A DNA stretch of 64,000 nucleotides from Gammaproteobacteria bacterium. GTDB lineage: Bacteria > Pseudomonadota > Gammaproteobacteria > Steroidobacterales > Foliamicaceae. Under the pieces are notes generated by a model, which saw only the letters and a list, made by a program, of their open reading frames with translations, was not told where the DNA came from and did no database searches. Position 1 is the first letter of the stretch. Every line of letters starts with the position of its first letter. This document shows, one piece after another, positions 18,848-27,730 of this stretch. The stretch covers positions 200,523-264,522 of the forward strand of contig WTGP01000019.1 of NCBI GenBank assembly GCA_011523505.1. Reading direction: 5' to 3'. Made by a program: the position numbers and the translations under genes.

Positions 18848-19897
18848 TTACCGGCCTTCCGAGCCGGTAATCACGATCCGGTCGTAGTGCCGCCTGACTT
18901 CGATCGGCAGCAGCTTCTCCAGGCCGTCAAGCGCGGAATCGATCTCATACACGCTCAGGGCCGTATAGACGGTCAGGTCCATGACCGCGGAATCTTCAAT
19001 CAGGATTTTTCTGCGCGAGTAGCGGTTCAGCTCCTGGACCACCTGGAACAGCGGCTCCCGGTAGAAGCTCAGCATTCCGCTGCGCCAACCCTCGTACCGT
19101 TCCATGGTTTCCGGCCGAAACGCCCTGATCTCATTCCGGCTTACATCGAACTCCGCCACCCAGCCTTTCTCGAGCAGGTGTTGGGAGCGCGCGGGAATCA
19201 CCACCGCCTCGCCATCGGCCGAGATGGGCGGAGGCGAAGCGGGCGCGGTATCCGCCAACTCATGCAAGGCAACCGAGCCCTCGATCACGGCCACCTGGTA
19301 TTGCTGCGGATGCTTGCGGATATTGAACGCCGTTCCGATGGCGGTGACGGAGCGGACTCCGAGCTCCACCGTAAAGGGACGGTCGGGGTCGCGCTCGACT
19401 TCGAAATAGGCTTCGCCACGCTCCAGGAGAATTCTTCGTTCCAGTTCGTTGTAGTCCACCACCAACTGACCGCCGGTATTCAGCGTCACAACGCTGCCGT
19501 CGTTCAGTTCTATGGTCTGCTGCTCCCCCACGCGGGTGAAGTACTTCTCGAGGTGGCTGTCGTCCGGCTCGCTCCAGAGCGTGAAATAAAGCACCGCGGC
19601 GCCAATTGCCACGATCACGCCGGCGGCCACTCCCAGGGCCGCACTGCGTTTCGCCCGGCGCTCCTGTATCAGGCGCCGGTATTCCAGGACGATCTCCCCG
19701 ATCTCGTCGTCGTCCGCCAATTCCTCCATTGAAGCGAGCACCTCGAGAGAACCGTCAAACGCCTCCCGATACTTCGGATCGTTTCGCACACGGTTGCGGA
19801 TCGCGGCCGCATTGGCCTCCGACAACCGTTCGGACCAAAGGTGCAGCAACGCGTGCTCCACGTCGCCGCGCAAAATCTCCTGGAGACTCTTCAGCAC
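18848..19897 (-). CDS. FecR-type anti-sigma/signal-transducing regulator, cassette B
   Basis: A 349 aa protein when started at the GTG at 19897. That start aligns VLKSLQEILRGDVEHALLHLW with the cassette A copy and overlaps the sigma stop by 7 bases; a frame-open extension upstream lies inside the sigma gene and is rejected. It has a DUF4880-like cytoplasmic domain, one membrane segment (SAALGVAAGVIVAIGAAVLY), a FecR domain with TIELNDGSVVTLNTGGQLVV, and an STN-like C-terminus ending IEVRRHYDRIVITGSEG. It should relay the state of receptor B to sigma factor B. Cross-talk with cassette A is possible given the similarity. Confidence 0.9.
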   Translation of the reverse strand: MLKSLQEILRGDVEHALLHLWSERLSEANAAAIRNRVRNDPKYREAFDGSLEVLASMEELADDDEIGEIVLEYRRLIQERRAKRSAALGVAAGVIVAIGAAVLYFTLWSEPDDSHLEKYFTRVGEQQTIELNDGSVVTLNTGGQLVVDYNELERRILLERGEAYFEVERDPDRPFTVELGVRSVTAIGTAFNIRKHPQQYQVAVIEGSVALHELADTAPASPPPISADGEAVVIPARSQHLLEKGWVAEFDVSRNEIRAFRPETMERYEGWRSGMLSFYREPLFQVVQELNRYSRRKILIEDSAVMDLTVYTALSVYEIDSALDGLEKLLPIEVRRHYDRIVITGSEGR

Positions 19898-20484
19898 GAT
19901 CTTTCTCCCGCGGCCTTGATCTTCCGCCTCGCTTTGCGGATCCGCCGCATGGCCCGCACGATGTAGTTTTCGACCTGCTTCTCCGTCACCCCCATGTGCA
20001 ACGCAATTTCCGCGTAGCTCATGTTGCGAAAGCGCTGCAGGACAAGCGCCACTCTCCAATTCAGGCGCATGTTCCTGATGACGCCCTTGATGGCTTCCAG
20101 TTCCAGTTGCGCCGCGACGATCCTCTCGGGCGTGTGCTCATCCATTTGTTCGCTTTCGATTGCCCGCTGCGCCGCCGCGTAGCTGGTGCGCACGCGCAAC
20201 CTGCGCTGCCGGTCCACGATGAGGTTGTTGGCCATCGTCAGGAGAAAGGAACGATTGCTACCGGTTGCGTCGGACATCTTTTCTTCCAGTTGCTCGACTT
20301 CCATCAGCCGCGCGAAGAGTTCCTGCAGAAGGTCCTCAACCCGGTCATGCGGAACAGCCCGCCCCAGCAGGAACAGGCGCAGGGGCCGGGCATGCCGGTC
20401 AAACAATTCCTTGACCAGCCGCCTTCGACCCGGCCTGTCGCGCAAAGCCAGGTCGATGATGTTGTCGCTACGACCGCCAGGCAA
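19891..20484 (-). CDS. ECF-family RNA polymerase sigma factor, cassette B
   Basis: A 197 aa ECF sigma factor from a TTG at 20484, chosen because it gives the same length as copy A. A longer ATG-started frame to 20568 would consume the shared leader. Region 2 contains DRVEDLLQELFARLME and TGSNRSFLLTMANN. Region 4 contains WRVALVLQRFRNMSYAEIAL and MGVTEKQVENYIV. GGGAGG lies 15 bases before the TTG, which is rather far; an ATA codon at closer spacing cannot be excluded as the true start. It heads cassette B and is divergent from argS. Confidence 0.87.
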   Translation of the reverse strand: MPGGRSDNIIDLALRDRPGRRRLVKELFDRHARPLRLFLLGRAVPHDRVEDLLQELFARLMEVEQLEEKMSDATGSNRSFLLTMANNLIVDRQRRLRVRTSYAAAQRAIESEQMDEHTPERIVAAQLELEAIKGVIRNMRLNWRVALVLQRFRNMSYAEIALHMGVTEKQVENYIVRAMRRIRKARRKIKAAGERSC

Positions 20485-20594
20485 AGTGCTTATGGGACAC
20501 CTCCCTACAAGAATCAACGGCCAGGCGTGCCTGTTACCCCGCGCTGGCGACGCCCCCGGTCCCGGCAAAGCATAAAATTCACCGCGGCCAGGCG
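20485..20594. promoter_or_regulatory. Divergent control region, sigma factor B / argS
   Basis: This 110-base spacer between divergent genes should contain both promoters. On the minus strand it holds the block shared with cassette A (GTTGATTCTTGTAGGGAGG) and TAACAGG about 25 bases farther out. No convincing sigma-70 hexamer pair was seen for argS. Confidence 0.4.
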
Positions 20595-22337
20595 ATGAAG
20601 AAAGCCCTCAGCATCCTACTTGACCAAGCCCTGCTTTCGGTTGCCGGGGACCACGCCGACAGCCTTCGATACGCGGGGCTTGAGCAGGCGCGGGACGCGC
20701 GCAACGGGCATTACGCCACCAGCGCCGCCATGCAGCTGGCGGGCGGGCTGAAGCGCAGGCCGGCGGACATCGCGGCCGATATCGTGGCCCACCTGCCGCG
20801 GAACACATTGATCGGGCGGGTCGAGATCGCCGGTCCCGGGTTTATCAATATCTGGCTGGACCCCGGCGCGCTGCAGGCCGAGCTCGGCCGAATCGTTGCC
20901 GGCGGCGATGCCTATGGGTGCTGCGACCTCGGCGCGGGCCGCAAGGTGCTGGTGGAATTCGTGTCCGCCAATCCCACCGGGCCCCTGCATGTGGGGCACG
21001 GCCGGCTTGCGGCGATCGGCGACTGCCTGGCGCGCCTGCTGGAAGCCACCGGCCACGACGTCTGGCGCGAATACTACGTGAACGATGCCGGGCGGCAGCT
21101 GGCCGTGCTGGGCCTTTCGGTGTGGCTGCGCATGGTGCAGCGCGAGGACGCCGGAGCGCGGTTTCCCGACGGCGCCTACCGGGGCGAGTACGTTCTCGAC
21201 TTGGCAAAGCGCATGGCCGATGAATTGCCGGAAGCGGCCGAGGCGGCGCGGAACGGGATGGCCTGGCCCGAGGGCGACAAGGCAAATGGCAAGGACGCGG
21301 ACCAGTTCGTCGATGCGCTAATCGCCACCGCGCGCGAAACGCTGGGCGACGAACTGTTCGCCGACATCGGACGCCTGGCCGGCGAATGGGTGCTGGACGA
21401 CATTCGCGACGACCTCGATGAGTTCGGCGTGCGCTTCGATCACTGGCAGTCCGAGCGCGAACTGGTGACGGGCGGAGAAATCGAAGCCTGCCTGGAAAAA
21501 CTCGCCGGCGTCACCTACCGGAGCGACGGCGCCCTGTGGTTTCCCGCCGAGAAATACGGCGACGAGAAAGACCGCGTGGTGGTGCGGGCCGACGGCCGCA
21601 GCACCTATTTCGCTTCCGATATCGCCTATCATTACGGCAAGCGCAAGCGTGGCGCGGACGTGCTGCTCGACGTGCTCGGCGCGGACCATCACGGCTATGT
21701 CGGCCGCGTGCGGGCCGGCCTCGAGGCGCTGGGCGAACCGCCCTCGAGCCTGGAGGTCCTGCTGGTGCAGTTCGTGGCCCTGTACCGCGGCGGCGAGCGG
21801 GTGGCGATGTCCACCCGCGGCGGCGAGTTCGAGACCCTGCGGAACCTGCGCGAGGAAGTGGGCGTGGACGCGGCGCGTTTCTTCTACGTATCCCGGGCAG
21901 GAGAACAGCATCTTGATTTCGACCTCGATCTGGCCAGGAAGCAGTCCAACGACAATCCGGTCTATTACGTGCAATACGCCCACGCGCGCGTTGCCAGCCT
22001 GTTCGAAAAGATGCACGCGCGGGGCATCGGCTTCAGCCCGGACGAGGGCGAGGAGCACGCCGGCCTGCTTGAGCACCCCCGGGAGATCGACCTGATGCTG
22101 GCGCTGGCGCGGCTGCCCGAGACCGTGGAGCAGGCAGCCGTGCAGCAGGCCCCGCAGGTGCTCGCGCATTACCTGGTTAGCCTGGCGCAGGCCTTCCACG
22201 GCTGGTACAACCACTGCAAGGTGCTGGACGCCGAACCCGGCCTGCGTCGTGCGCGGCTGCTGCTGGCGCAGGCCAGCGGCCAGGTCCTGCGCAACGGGCT
22301 GGGATTGCTGGGCGTATCCGCGCCGAGGAGCATGTAG
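20595..22337 (+). CDS. argS: Arginine--tRNA ligase
   Basis: A 580 aa class I aminoacyl-tRNA synthetase that charges tRNA-Arg. An N-terminal additional domain (about 1-110) is followed by SANPTGPLHVGHGR at 124-137, which contains the HIGH-type signature HVGH (132-135). The catalytic Rossmann fold includes REYYVNDAGRQLAVLGLSV. The KMSKS-equivalent loop reads RVAMSTRGGEF, the relaxed form normal for ArgS. The DALR anticodon-binding domain fills the C-terminus, with YVQYAHARVASL and HYLVSLAQAFHGWYN. Length is normal. It is the first gene of a plus-strand group followed at 2 bases by the SPOR protein, an arrangement seen in gammaproteobacteria. Confidence 0.97.
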   Translation: MKKALSILLDQALLSVAGDHADSLRYAGLEQARDARNGHYATSAAMQLAGGLKRRPADIAADIVAHLPRNTLIGRVEIAGPGFINIWLDPGALQAELGRIVAGGDAYGCCDLGAGRKVLVEFVSANPTGPLHVGHGRLAAIGDCLARLLEATGHDVWREYYVNDAGRQLAVLGLSVWLRMVQREDAGARFPDGAYRGEYVLDLAKRMADELPEAAEAARNGMAWPEGDKANGKDADQFVDALIATARETLGDELFADIGRLAGEWVLDDIRDDLDEFGVRFDHWQSERELVTGGEIEACLEKLAGVTYRSDGALWFPAEKYGDEKDRVVVRADGRSTYFASDIAYHYGKRKRGADVLLDVLGADHHGYVGRVRAGLEALGEPPSSLEVLLVQFVALYRGGERVAMSTRGGEFETLRNLREEVGVDAARFFYVSRAGEQHLDFDLDLARKQSNDNPVYYVQYAHARVASLFEKMHARGIGFSPDEGEEHAGLLEHPREIDLMLALARLPETVEQAAVQQAPQVLAHYLVSLAQAFHGWYNHCKVLDAEPGLRRARLLLAQASGQVLRNGLGLLGVSAPRSM

Positions 22338-22339
22338 TC

Positions 22340-22981
22340 ATGGCAAAACGCAGGAAATCCCGCTCCGGCGGCTGGCGCGGGGGCCAATTCGTGGCGGGCA
22401 CCGTGCTGGGCCTGGCGCTGGGCCTTTGGGGCTACCCCACGCTCACCGAGTGGTGGTCGCAGCCTTCGTCCGGCACGCCGGCGGACAATCCGTCGTCTTC
22501 CCCGACATTCGATTTCTACGACATTCTCGAACGCGGCGAACAGGTCGTTGAGGAAACCCTGGCTTCCCGGCCGGAGCCGGCTGGAGAACCCGCGGCGGGA
22601 GAACCCGCGGCGGGAGAACCTGCGACCGGGACGTCCGCGTCAGACTCCGTTCCGGAAACGGTGGCCTCGACCGCCACCGAGCCTGCCGCAGCGCAGGTTC
22701 CGGATACCGAACCGCCGCCCCCGGGGCCCAGTCCGGTGGATACGCCGGGCATGTACGTCCTGCAGATGGGAGCGTTCGTACGCGAGACCGAGGCCGAGTC
22801 GCTGAAGGCCAGGCTGGCGCTGGTGGGCATGACGGCGCGCATTCAGCCGGTGATGGTGGACCGGCAAACGTATTACCGCGTCCGGATCGGACCCACCGAC
22901 GATCTCGCGCAGCTGAACGCCGACCGCGCGCGGCTGCAGCAGCATCGATTCGACTTCTACCTGTTGAAGCTGAGCCAATAG
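22340..22981 (+). CDS. SPOR-domain membrane protein (FtsN-like)
   Basis: A 213 aa bitopic protein with a basic N-terminus (MAKRRKSRSGGWRGG), one membrane segment at about 16-33, a Pro/Glu/Ala-rich periplasmic linker, and a C-terminal SPOR domain at about 136-210 (YVLQMGAFVRETEAESLKAR). SPOR domains bind glycan strands lacking stem peptides at the division septum. The arrangement argS followed by an FtsN-like SPOR protein is common in gammaproteobacteria. The linker contains a 15-base tandem repeat encoding AAGEP units. It could be the FtsN of this organism, but the short N-terminal essential region cannot be confirmed by eye. Confidence 0.85.
   Translation: MAKRRKSRSGGWRGGQFVAGTVLGLALGLWGYPTLTEWWSQPSSGTPADNPSSSPTFDFYDILERGEQVVEETLASRPEPAGEPAAGEPAAGEPATGTSASDSVPETVASTATEPAAAQVPDTEPPPPGPSPVDTPGMYVLQMGAFVRETEAESLKARLALVGMTARIQPVMVDRQTYYRVRIGPTDDLAQLNADRARLQQHRFDFYLLKLSQ
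22583..22627 (+). repeat. 15-base tandem repeat in the SPOR protein linker
   Basis: Units start at 22583, 22598 and 22613. The first two are identical (GGAGAACCCGCGGCG) and the third differs at three bases. The repeat encodes successive GEPAA units in a disordered linker, so copy number could vary by slippage without breaking the frame. Confidence 0.8.
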
Positions 22982-22983
22982 CG

Positions 22984-24048
22984 TTGATTTCCGCCTCACG
23001 GGCCCGCGCCTACGACGAGGCCATTCGACAAGGCTTCCCCTGGCGCGCCCTCGCCGATACGCCCACGCCGGTGGACCGGCATGACTCGCTCGCCGATGAA
23101 CTCGGCGCCCGCTCGGCCTGGATCAAGCGCGACGACATCAGTGGCGCAAAGCACGGCGGCAACAAGCTGAGAAAGCTCGAGTTCCTGCTGGCCGACGCGC
23201 TGGACGGCGGTTACCGGGGCGTGCTGACGTACGGCGCCGTGGGATCCAACCATATTCTGTCCACCTCGCACTGCGCCCGCAGTCTCGGCCTCGAGTGCTG
23301 CGGAATCGTCCGTCCCCAGCCGCCCACGCCCTACGTCGAGAAAACGCTTCGCTACCACCACCTGCTGGGCACCCGGCTGATCGCGGCGGCCGACCGGGAG
23401 GCAACCGCGCGGGAGCGCGAGCGGATGCTGGCCGAAGAGGGCGCCTGGTACGAGATACCGCTGGGGGGCTCCTCGGTACTGGGTTGCCTGGGCTACGTCT
23501 GCGGCGCGCTCGAGCTGGCCGGACAGATAAAGGCCGGAGAGTGCCCGGCGCCGGACCTGATATACCTGCCCTGCGGGTCTTCCGGCAGCACGCTGGGGCT
23601 CGACCTGGGACTTTCGCTGGCCGGGCTGCCCACGCGCATGGTGGCGGCCCGCGTCGTGTCCGACAACATGACCTCGATGAGCAGGATCCGGGCGCTGGCG
23701 GGGCAATTGAGACAGCTCCTGGACGGCGTCTGCCCCTTGCCCGAAGACGAGCCCCTGAGCCGCGTGGAGTTTCGCACCGAGTTCCTGGGACCGGGCTATG
23801 CGCTGCCCACCGACGAGGCGCTGGAGGCCATCGACTTCATGAAGCGGGAAACGAACACGCAGTTGGAGTACACCTATTCCGGGAAGGGCGCGGCGGCCAT
23901 GCTGAGCGACGGGCGCAATGGCCGCCACAAGGACCGCAACGTGATGTTCTGGAACACCTACAACTCGCGGCCGGCGCCGGCCGGCCTGCCGCCCCTGAAT
24001 CGCGAAGGGTTGCCCGAGGTCATCCGGGCGAGTCTGCCGCCGGCCTAG
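22984..24048 (+). CDS. PLP-dependent D-cysteine desulfhydrase / ACC deaminase family enzyme
   Basis: A 354 aa fold-type II PLP enzyme. The Schiff-base lysine is in GAKHGGNKLRKLEF (Lys61), and GAVGSNHILSTSH is the substrate-binding loop. A phosphate-cradle Gly/Ser stretch, CGSSGSTLGLDLGLSL, occurs later. The family includes D-cysteine desulfhydrase (DcyD) and 1-aminocyclopropane-1-carboxylate deaminase, and the exact substrate cannot be assigned by eye. The start is a TTG 2 bases after the SPOR stop, so the gene belongs to the argS transcript. The neighbouring TauE-type anion exporter would fit a sulfur-compound role, but that is inference. Confidence 0.8.
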   Translation: MISASRARAYDEAIRQGFPWRALADTPTPVDRHDSLADELGARSAWIKRDDISGAKHGGNKLRKLEFLLADALDGGYRGVLTYGAVGSNHILSTSHCARSLGLECCGIVRPQPPTPYVEKTLRYHHLLGTRLIAAADREATARERERMLAEEGAWYEIPLGGSSVLGCLGYVCGALELAGQIKAGECPAPDLIYLPCGSSGSTLGLDLGLSLAGLPTRMVAARVVSDNMTSMSRIRALAGQLRQLLDGVCPLPEDEPLSRVEFRTEFLGPGYALPTDEALEAIDFMKRETNTQLEYTYSGKGAAAMLSDGRNGRHKDRNVMFWNTYNSRPAPAGLPPLNREGLPEVIRASLPPA

Positions 24049-24073
24049 CCCGCTTGTTGCAGCCGTCCGCGCC

Positions 24074-24829
24074 GTGAGCGACTCGCTGCCCCCGGAATTT
24101 CTGCCGCTGCTGGCGCTGGCGGGCTGCGCGGCGGGTTTTCTGAACGTAATGGCGGGCGGCGGTTCGCTGCTGACGCTCCCGGTGCTGCTGCTGGCCGGCG
24201 TCCCGGCGCCGATCGCCAACGGAACCCTGCGCGTATCCATCATCGCCCAGAACCTGGTGGCGCTGGGCACCTTCCGGCGGCACGGCTTCGGCGAGCTGAA
24301 GCAAGCGCTGTTCCTTTCGATTTTCGCCTGCGCCGGCGCCGTAGGTGGCGCGTCGCTGGGCGTGCGGATGAGCGGGCCGTGGTTCGACCGCATCGTGGTT
24401 CTGACCATGGTGGTCTGCACGTTGCTGATCCTGCGCCGCGGGAAGGCCGCCCCGACACCGGCCCTGGGTCCCGGCCGCCGCTGGCTGGGCTATGCGGCAT
24501 TGGTGTTTGCCGGCGCCTGGGGCGGCTTTATTCAGGTGGGCGTGGGGTTCCTGCTGATGCCGGCGCTCAATCGCATTCTCGGCATGGACCTGGTGCGCGT
24601 GAACATGTACAAGGTCGTGATCATCCTGCCGTACACGGTCCTGGCGCTGGCGATCTTTGCCTGGCAGTCGGAAATCCTGTGGCTGGCGGGCCTGGCGCTG
24701 GCGCTCGGCAACTCCGCCGGAGGGTGGCTGGGCGCGCGGCTTACGGTGTCAAAAGGGGAGCCGCTGATTCGCGCCGTTTTCCTCATCGCCGTCGCCGCGA
24801 TGGCCGCAAGCCTGCTGCTGCGCGGGTAA
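24074..24829 (+). CDS. TauE/SafE family anion exporter
   Basis: A 251 aa polytopic inner-membrane protein with about eight hydrophobic segments. The family-typical N-terminal repeat contains LNVMAGGGSLLTLPVLLL, and the second repeat contains WGGFIQVGVGFLLMPALNRI. TauE/SafE proteins export sulfite, sulfoacetate or related organic anions; the substrate here is unknown. It starts with GTG 25 bases after the PLP enzyme and is the last plus-strand gene before the convergent DUF4390-rsmB operon. Confidence 0.85.
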   Translation: MSDSLPPEFLPLLALAGCAAGFLNVMAGGGSLLTLPVLLLAGVPAPIANGTLRVSIIAQNLVALGTFRRHGFGELKQALFLSIFACAGAVGGASLGVRMSGPWFDRIVVLTMVVCTLLILRRGKAAPTPALGPGRRWLGYAALVFAGAWGGFIQVGVGFLLMPALNRILGMDLVRVNMYKVVIILPYTVLALAIFAWQSEILWLAGLALALGNSAGGWLGARLTVSKGEPLIRAVFLIAVAAMAASLLLRG

Positions 24830-24860
24830 CGTCCCAGCATCCCCCGTCTTCACCCTTGGG

Positions 24861-25454
24861 TTAGGGCGTTACGGACCAGGTGTAGGTTTCGCTGCGCAGA
24901 ACCAGGCCGAATCCCAGGCGCCCGCTTACGTTGCGGCGCCACCAGGTCGATTCCTCCGGAAACAGGCGCGCCCGCACGGAGAACACATGCGGCTCTCCCG
25001 GCTGAAGTTCGTCCAGGCGGGCCAGGGGCTGGTCGGCCAGGTAGCCGATCTTGCGCAGGGCGGAAAACATCGTCGCGAATTCCGCGCGGGCGTCGGCCGA
25101 CGGGGAACTGACGACAAAGCGATCGGTCTCGCGGTCGAATTCGAGGTAAACGGTGCGCACCACCAGGGCCAGCTGACTGTCGGGGATCACGGGCCTTTGC
25201 CGGGCCACGGCGAACTCCACCTCGAACCTCAGCCTCAGCCCGGCGCGCAGGAGCCGCTCGGCCTCGTCGTCCAGCTCGATGTCCACCCGCGTCGTGACCA
25301 GCCAGCTTTCCCCGTCCGCAAGCGCGTAGGCCAGGCGCACGTCAACCTCCGAGGCCGGGGCCGCCGTGGGAAGGCCGAGCAGGCAAACCAGCGCCAGCAG
25401 CCCGATACGGGCGGGCGAATCAGCGAATCTGAAGCGGCTTCTCAAGCAGCGCAT
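24861..25454 (-). CDS. DUF4390 secreted protein
   Basis: A 197 aa protein with a hydrophobic signal segment at about 16-33 ending APAS, followed by a beta-rich domain with VDVRLAYALADGESWLVTTR and a C-terminus ending LVLRSETYTWSVTP. This matches DUF4390 proteins, which in gammaproteobacteria are encoded directly after rsmB, often ahead of a two-component system. The ATG overlaps the rsmB coding end by 35 bases. Function is unknown. Here the locus ends at this gene, with a convergent TauE exporter in place of a kinase. Confidence 0.8.
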   Translation of the reverse strand: MRCLRSRFRFADSPARIGLLALVCLLGLPTAAPASEVDVRLAYALADGESWLVTTRVDIELDDEAERLLRAGLRLRFEVEFAVARQRPVIPDSQLALVVRTVYLEFDRETDRFVVSSPSADARAEFATMFSALRKIGYLADQPLARLDELQPGEPHVFSVRARLFPEESTWWRRNVSGRLGFGLVLRSETYTWSVTP

Positions 25455-26757
25455 TGAAGTGTCCGTCGGCGCAACGCCTCCCGGGCAGTGTGTGATAACC
25501 GTGTCGCGTCAAGGGAAGCGCCCATCCCCCGGATACGCCGCCGCAACTTCTGACTTCACGGGCCAGACCCCTATTTTCGCCCAGAAAGCGCCGGATTACA
25601 TCACCGGTTTCTTCCGGCAACACCGAGCAAACGCTGTAGAGCAGGCGCCCGCCGGGCTTGAGCAGCGGCCAGAGGCGTTCGAGCAGCCGCCCCTGCACGC
25701 GGGCGAAAGGCGCAATGTCGTCATCGCGGCGCAGGTGCTTGATGTCCGGATGGCGGCGAATGACGCCGGTGGTCGAGCAGGGTGCGTCGAGCAGAATGCG
25801 GTCGAAAGCGACGCCGTCGAACCACTCCGCGGGACGCAAGGCGTCTCCGCGGCGAACGGTGGCGCTCAAGCCGAGCCGGGCAAGATTCTCTTCAAGCCGC
25901 GCGAGCCGTTCGCCGTCGATGTCCAGCGCCAGCAATTCGCCCGGGTCCGGGCACAGCTCCAGCAATTGCGCGGTCTTGCCGCCGGGCGCCGCGCAGGCGT
26001 CCAGGACCCGCATGCCGGGGCGAACGCCGAGCCGGTGCGCCGCCAGTTGCGCGCCGGCGTCCTGAACCGACACCAGGCCTTCGGCAAAACCGGGCACATC
26101 GCGGACCGGCCCCGGAGGATCGAGCTGCAATGCGTCCGGCAGATCGCCAGGCAGGCCGAAACGCCACGGGCCGGCGGCGGTTGCCTGCACCCGGTACGCC
26201 TTGCGCCCGGTCCTTGTGCGATTGACCCGCAGCCACATCGGCGGCTTGCGGTTGCCGGCCTGCAATATCGAACTCCAGCGACCCGGCCAGGCGGACTGCA
26301 GCCGGCGGATCAGCCACCCGGGATGCGAGTAGCGCCCCTCGAGGCTTTGGTGGGCCGCCTTCTCCAGGCTATGGCTTTCGCGCAGATAGCGGCGCAGGAC
26401 CGCGTTGACCGCGCGCGCCCGGGCCGGACCGAGCAGCGCCTTGCCCGCGGAAACGCAGGAACTCACGGCGGCATGGTCCGGGATCCGCGTGCGGCCAAGC
26501 TGGTACAGCCCCACGGACAGGAGAGCCCCGAGCTTGCCGGACGGCCGCGGACGCTCCATCAGTCTTTCCAGCAACTGCGCGTGCCGATGGTGCCAGCGCA
26601 GCGCCCCCAGCGCCAGTTCCGCGGCCAGCGCCCGCCGCTCGGGCGTCAGCTCCGAATATCCGGCTGCGTCGAGCGAACGAGCGTAGCTCCGTCCCTGCAG
26701 CACGCCGTACACGGCCAGCGCGCTCACCCGCCGCGGCCCGGCGCCGGTCCCGCTCAA
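25420..26757 (-). CDS. rsmB: 16S rRNA (cytosine-967-C5)-methyltransferase
   Basis: A 445 aa enzyme: an N-terminal NusB-like RNA-binding domain (about 8-140) and a C-terminal SAM-dependent methyltransferase domain. The latter contains DACAAPGGKTAQLLEL (motif I) and LLDAPCSTTGVIRRHPD (motif IV, with Cys), plus LLYSVCSVLPEE (motif VI, with the catalytic Cys). It methylates C967 of 16S rRNA. The frame begins with a TTG that overlaps the fmt stop (TTGA), and a GTG ten codons in is an alternative start. The fmt-rsmB order is standard in gammaproteobacteria. Confidence 0.95.
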   Translation of the reverse strand: MSGTGAGPRRVSALAVYGVLQGRSYARSLDAAGYSELTPERRALAAELALGALRWHHRHAQLLERLMERPRPSGKLGALLSVGLYQLGRTRIPDHAAVSSCVSAGKALLGPARARAVNAVLRRYLRESHSLEKAAHQSLEGRYSHPGWLIRRLQSAWPGRWSSILQAGNRKPPMWLRVNRTRTGRKAYRVQATAAGPWRFGLPGDLPDALQLDPPGPVRDVPGFAEGLVSVQDAGAQLAAHRLGVRPGMRVLDACAAPGGKTAQLLELCPDPGELLALDIDGERLARLEENLARLGLSATVRRGDALRPAEWFDGVAFDRILLDAPCSTTGVIRRHPDIKHLRRDDDIAPFARVQGRLLERLWPLLKPGGRLLYSVCSVLPEETGDVIRRFLGENRGLAREVRSCGGVSGGWALPLTRHGYHTLPGRRCADGHFNALLEKPLQIR

Positions 26758-27689
26758 GTCAGCACCGCTTCGGCCAGCGGGGCGCCTCGCGCCGCATCCA
26801 ATGCGGGCATGCGGCGGCGGCCCGGCAACTGGACCTCCCGCACCCGCAACACGCCGGAGACGGTCGCCACATCCATCCCATCGCGGGAAACATCAAGGAC
26901 GCGGCCCGGATCGCCCCCGGCGCCGTCCAGCGCCTGCGCCTGCCACAGGCGCAGCGGCCTGTCGCCCCACATCGCGTGCGCGACCGGCCAGGGATCGAAG
27001 GCCCGCACGCGCCGGGCAAGCGCTTCGGCCGGCCGGGTCCAGTCCAGGCGGCCCTGCCGCTTGGCGATCAGCGGCGCGTAGGTGGACAGGGACGCATCCT
27101 GCGGAACCGCTTCCAGCTCTCCGGCGAGGATCGCGGGAAGCTGCTCGAGCAGAAGATCGGCGCCCAGCCGGGCCAGCCTCCGCTCCAGGGTCCCAGTGGT
27201 TTCGTGCGGCTCGATTGCGGTGCGCCGGACCGCCAGCAGCGGGCCCGTGTCCAGGCCGGCATCCATCTGCATCAGCGTGACCCCGGTGTGGCCGTCGCCG
27301 GCCAGGATCGCCGCCGCGACCGGCGAGGCGCCGCGCCAGCGGGGCAGCAGCGACGCGTGAATGTTGACCGCTCCGCGCGCGCAGGCATCGAGCGCGGCGG
27401 CCGGCAGGATCGATCCGTAGGCCGCGACCACCAGCAGGTCGGCGCCGAAGTCCTCCAGCCGCCGCGTCAGTGACGCGTCCTTCCAGCTTGCCGGCTGCAG
27501 CAGGTCCAGCCCGGCCTCTTGTGCCCATGTCTTGACCGGAGAGGCCGCGATCCTGCGCCCGCGTCCGGCGGCGCGATCGGGCCGCGTGATCACGGCCGGA
27601 ATGACATGGCCCGCGCCGTGCAGGGCGCGCAGCGCTGCCAGCGCAAAATCCGGCGTGCCTGCAAACAGAAGCTTGGCAGGCGCGGTCAT
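26754..27689 (-). CDS. fmt: Methionyl-tRNA formyltransferase
   Basis: A 311 aa enzyme that formylates initiator Met-tRNA using 10-formyltetrahydrofolate. The N-terminal fold starts KLLFAGTPDFALAALRAL. The catalytic region has VNIHASLLPRWRGASPVAAA, and the conserved Asp lies in LMQMDAGLDTGPLL. A C-terminal OB-like tRNA-binding domain follows. Length is normal. It sits between def (41 bases upstream) and rsmB (4-base overlap) in a translation-initiation operon. Confidence 0.96.
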   Translation of the reverse strand: MTAPAKLLFAGTPDFALAALRALHGAGHVIPAVITRPDRAAGRGRRIAASPVKTWAQEAGLDLLQPASWKDASLTRRLEDFGADLLVVAAYGSILPAAALDACARGAVNIHASLLPRWRGASPVAAAILAGDGHTGVTLMQMDAGLDTGPLLAVRRTAIEPHETTGTLERRLARLGADLLLEQLPAILAGELEAVPQDASLSTYAPLIAKRQGRLDWTRPAEALARRVRAFDPWPVAHAMWGDRPLRLWQAQALDGAGGDPGRVLDVSRDGMDVATVSGVLRVREVQLPGRRRMPALDAARGAPLAEAVLT

Positions 27690-27730
27690 GCTGATGCGAC
27701 TGTGAAGGGCGCGCTAGGTCCTGTTCGACG

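Noticed and set aside
8032..20484. Lasso-peptide import locus
   Set aside because: Sigma/FecR/TonB receptor triads occur in such loci, but no lasso precursor, macrocyclase, protease or isopeptidase is present. The fourth gene is not an isopeptidase.
20485..20568. ATG-started extension of sigma factor B
   Set aside because: It adds 28 residues not found in the paralogue and would absorb the leader shared with cassette A.
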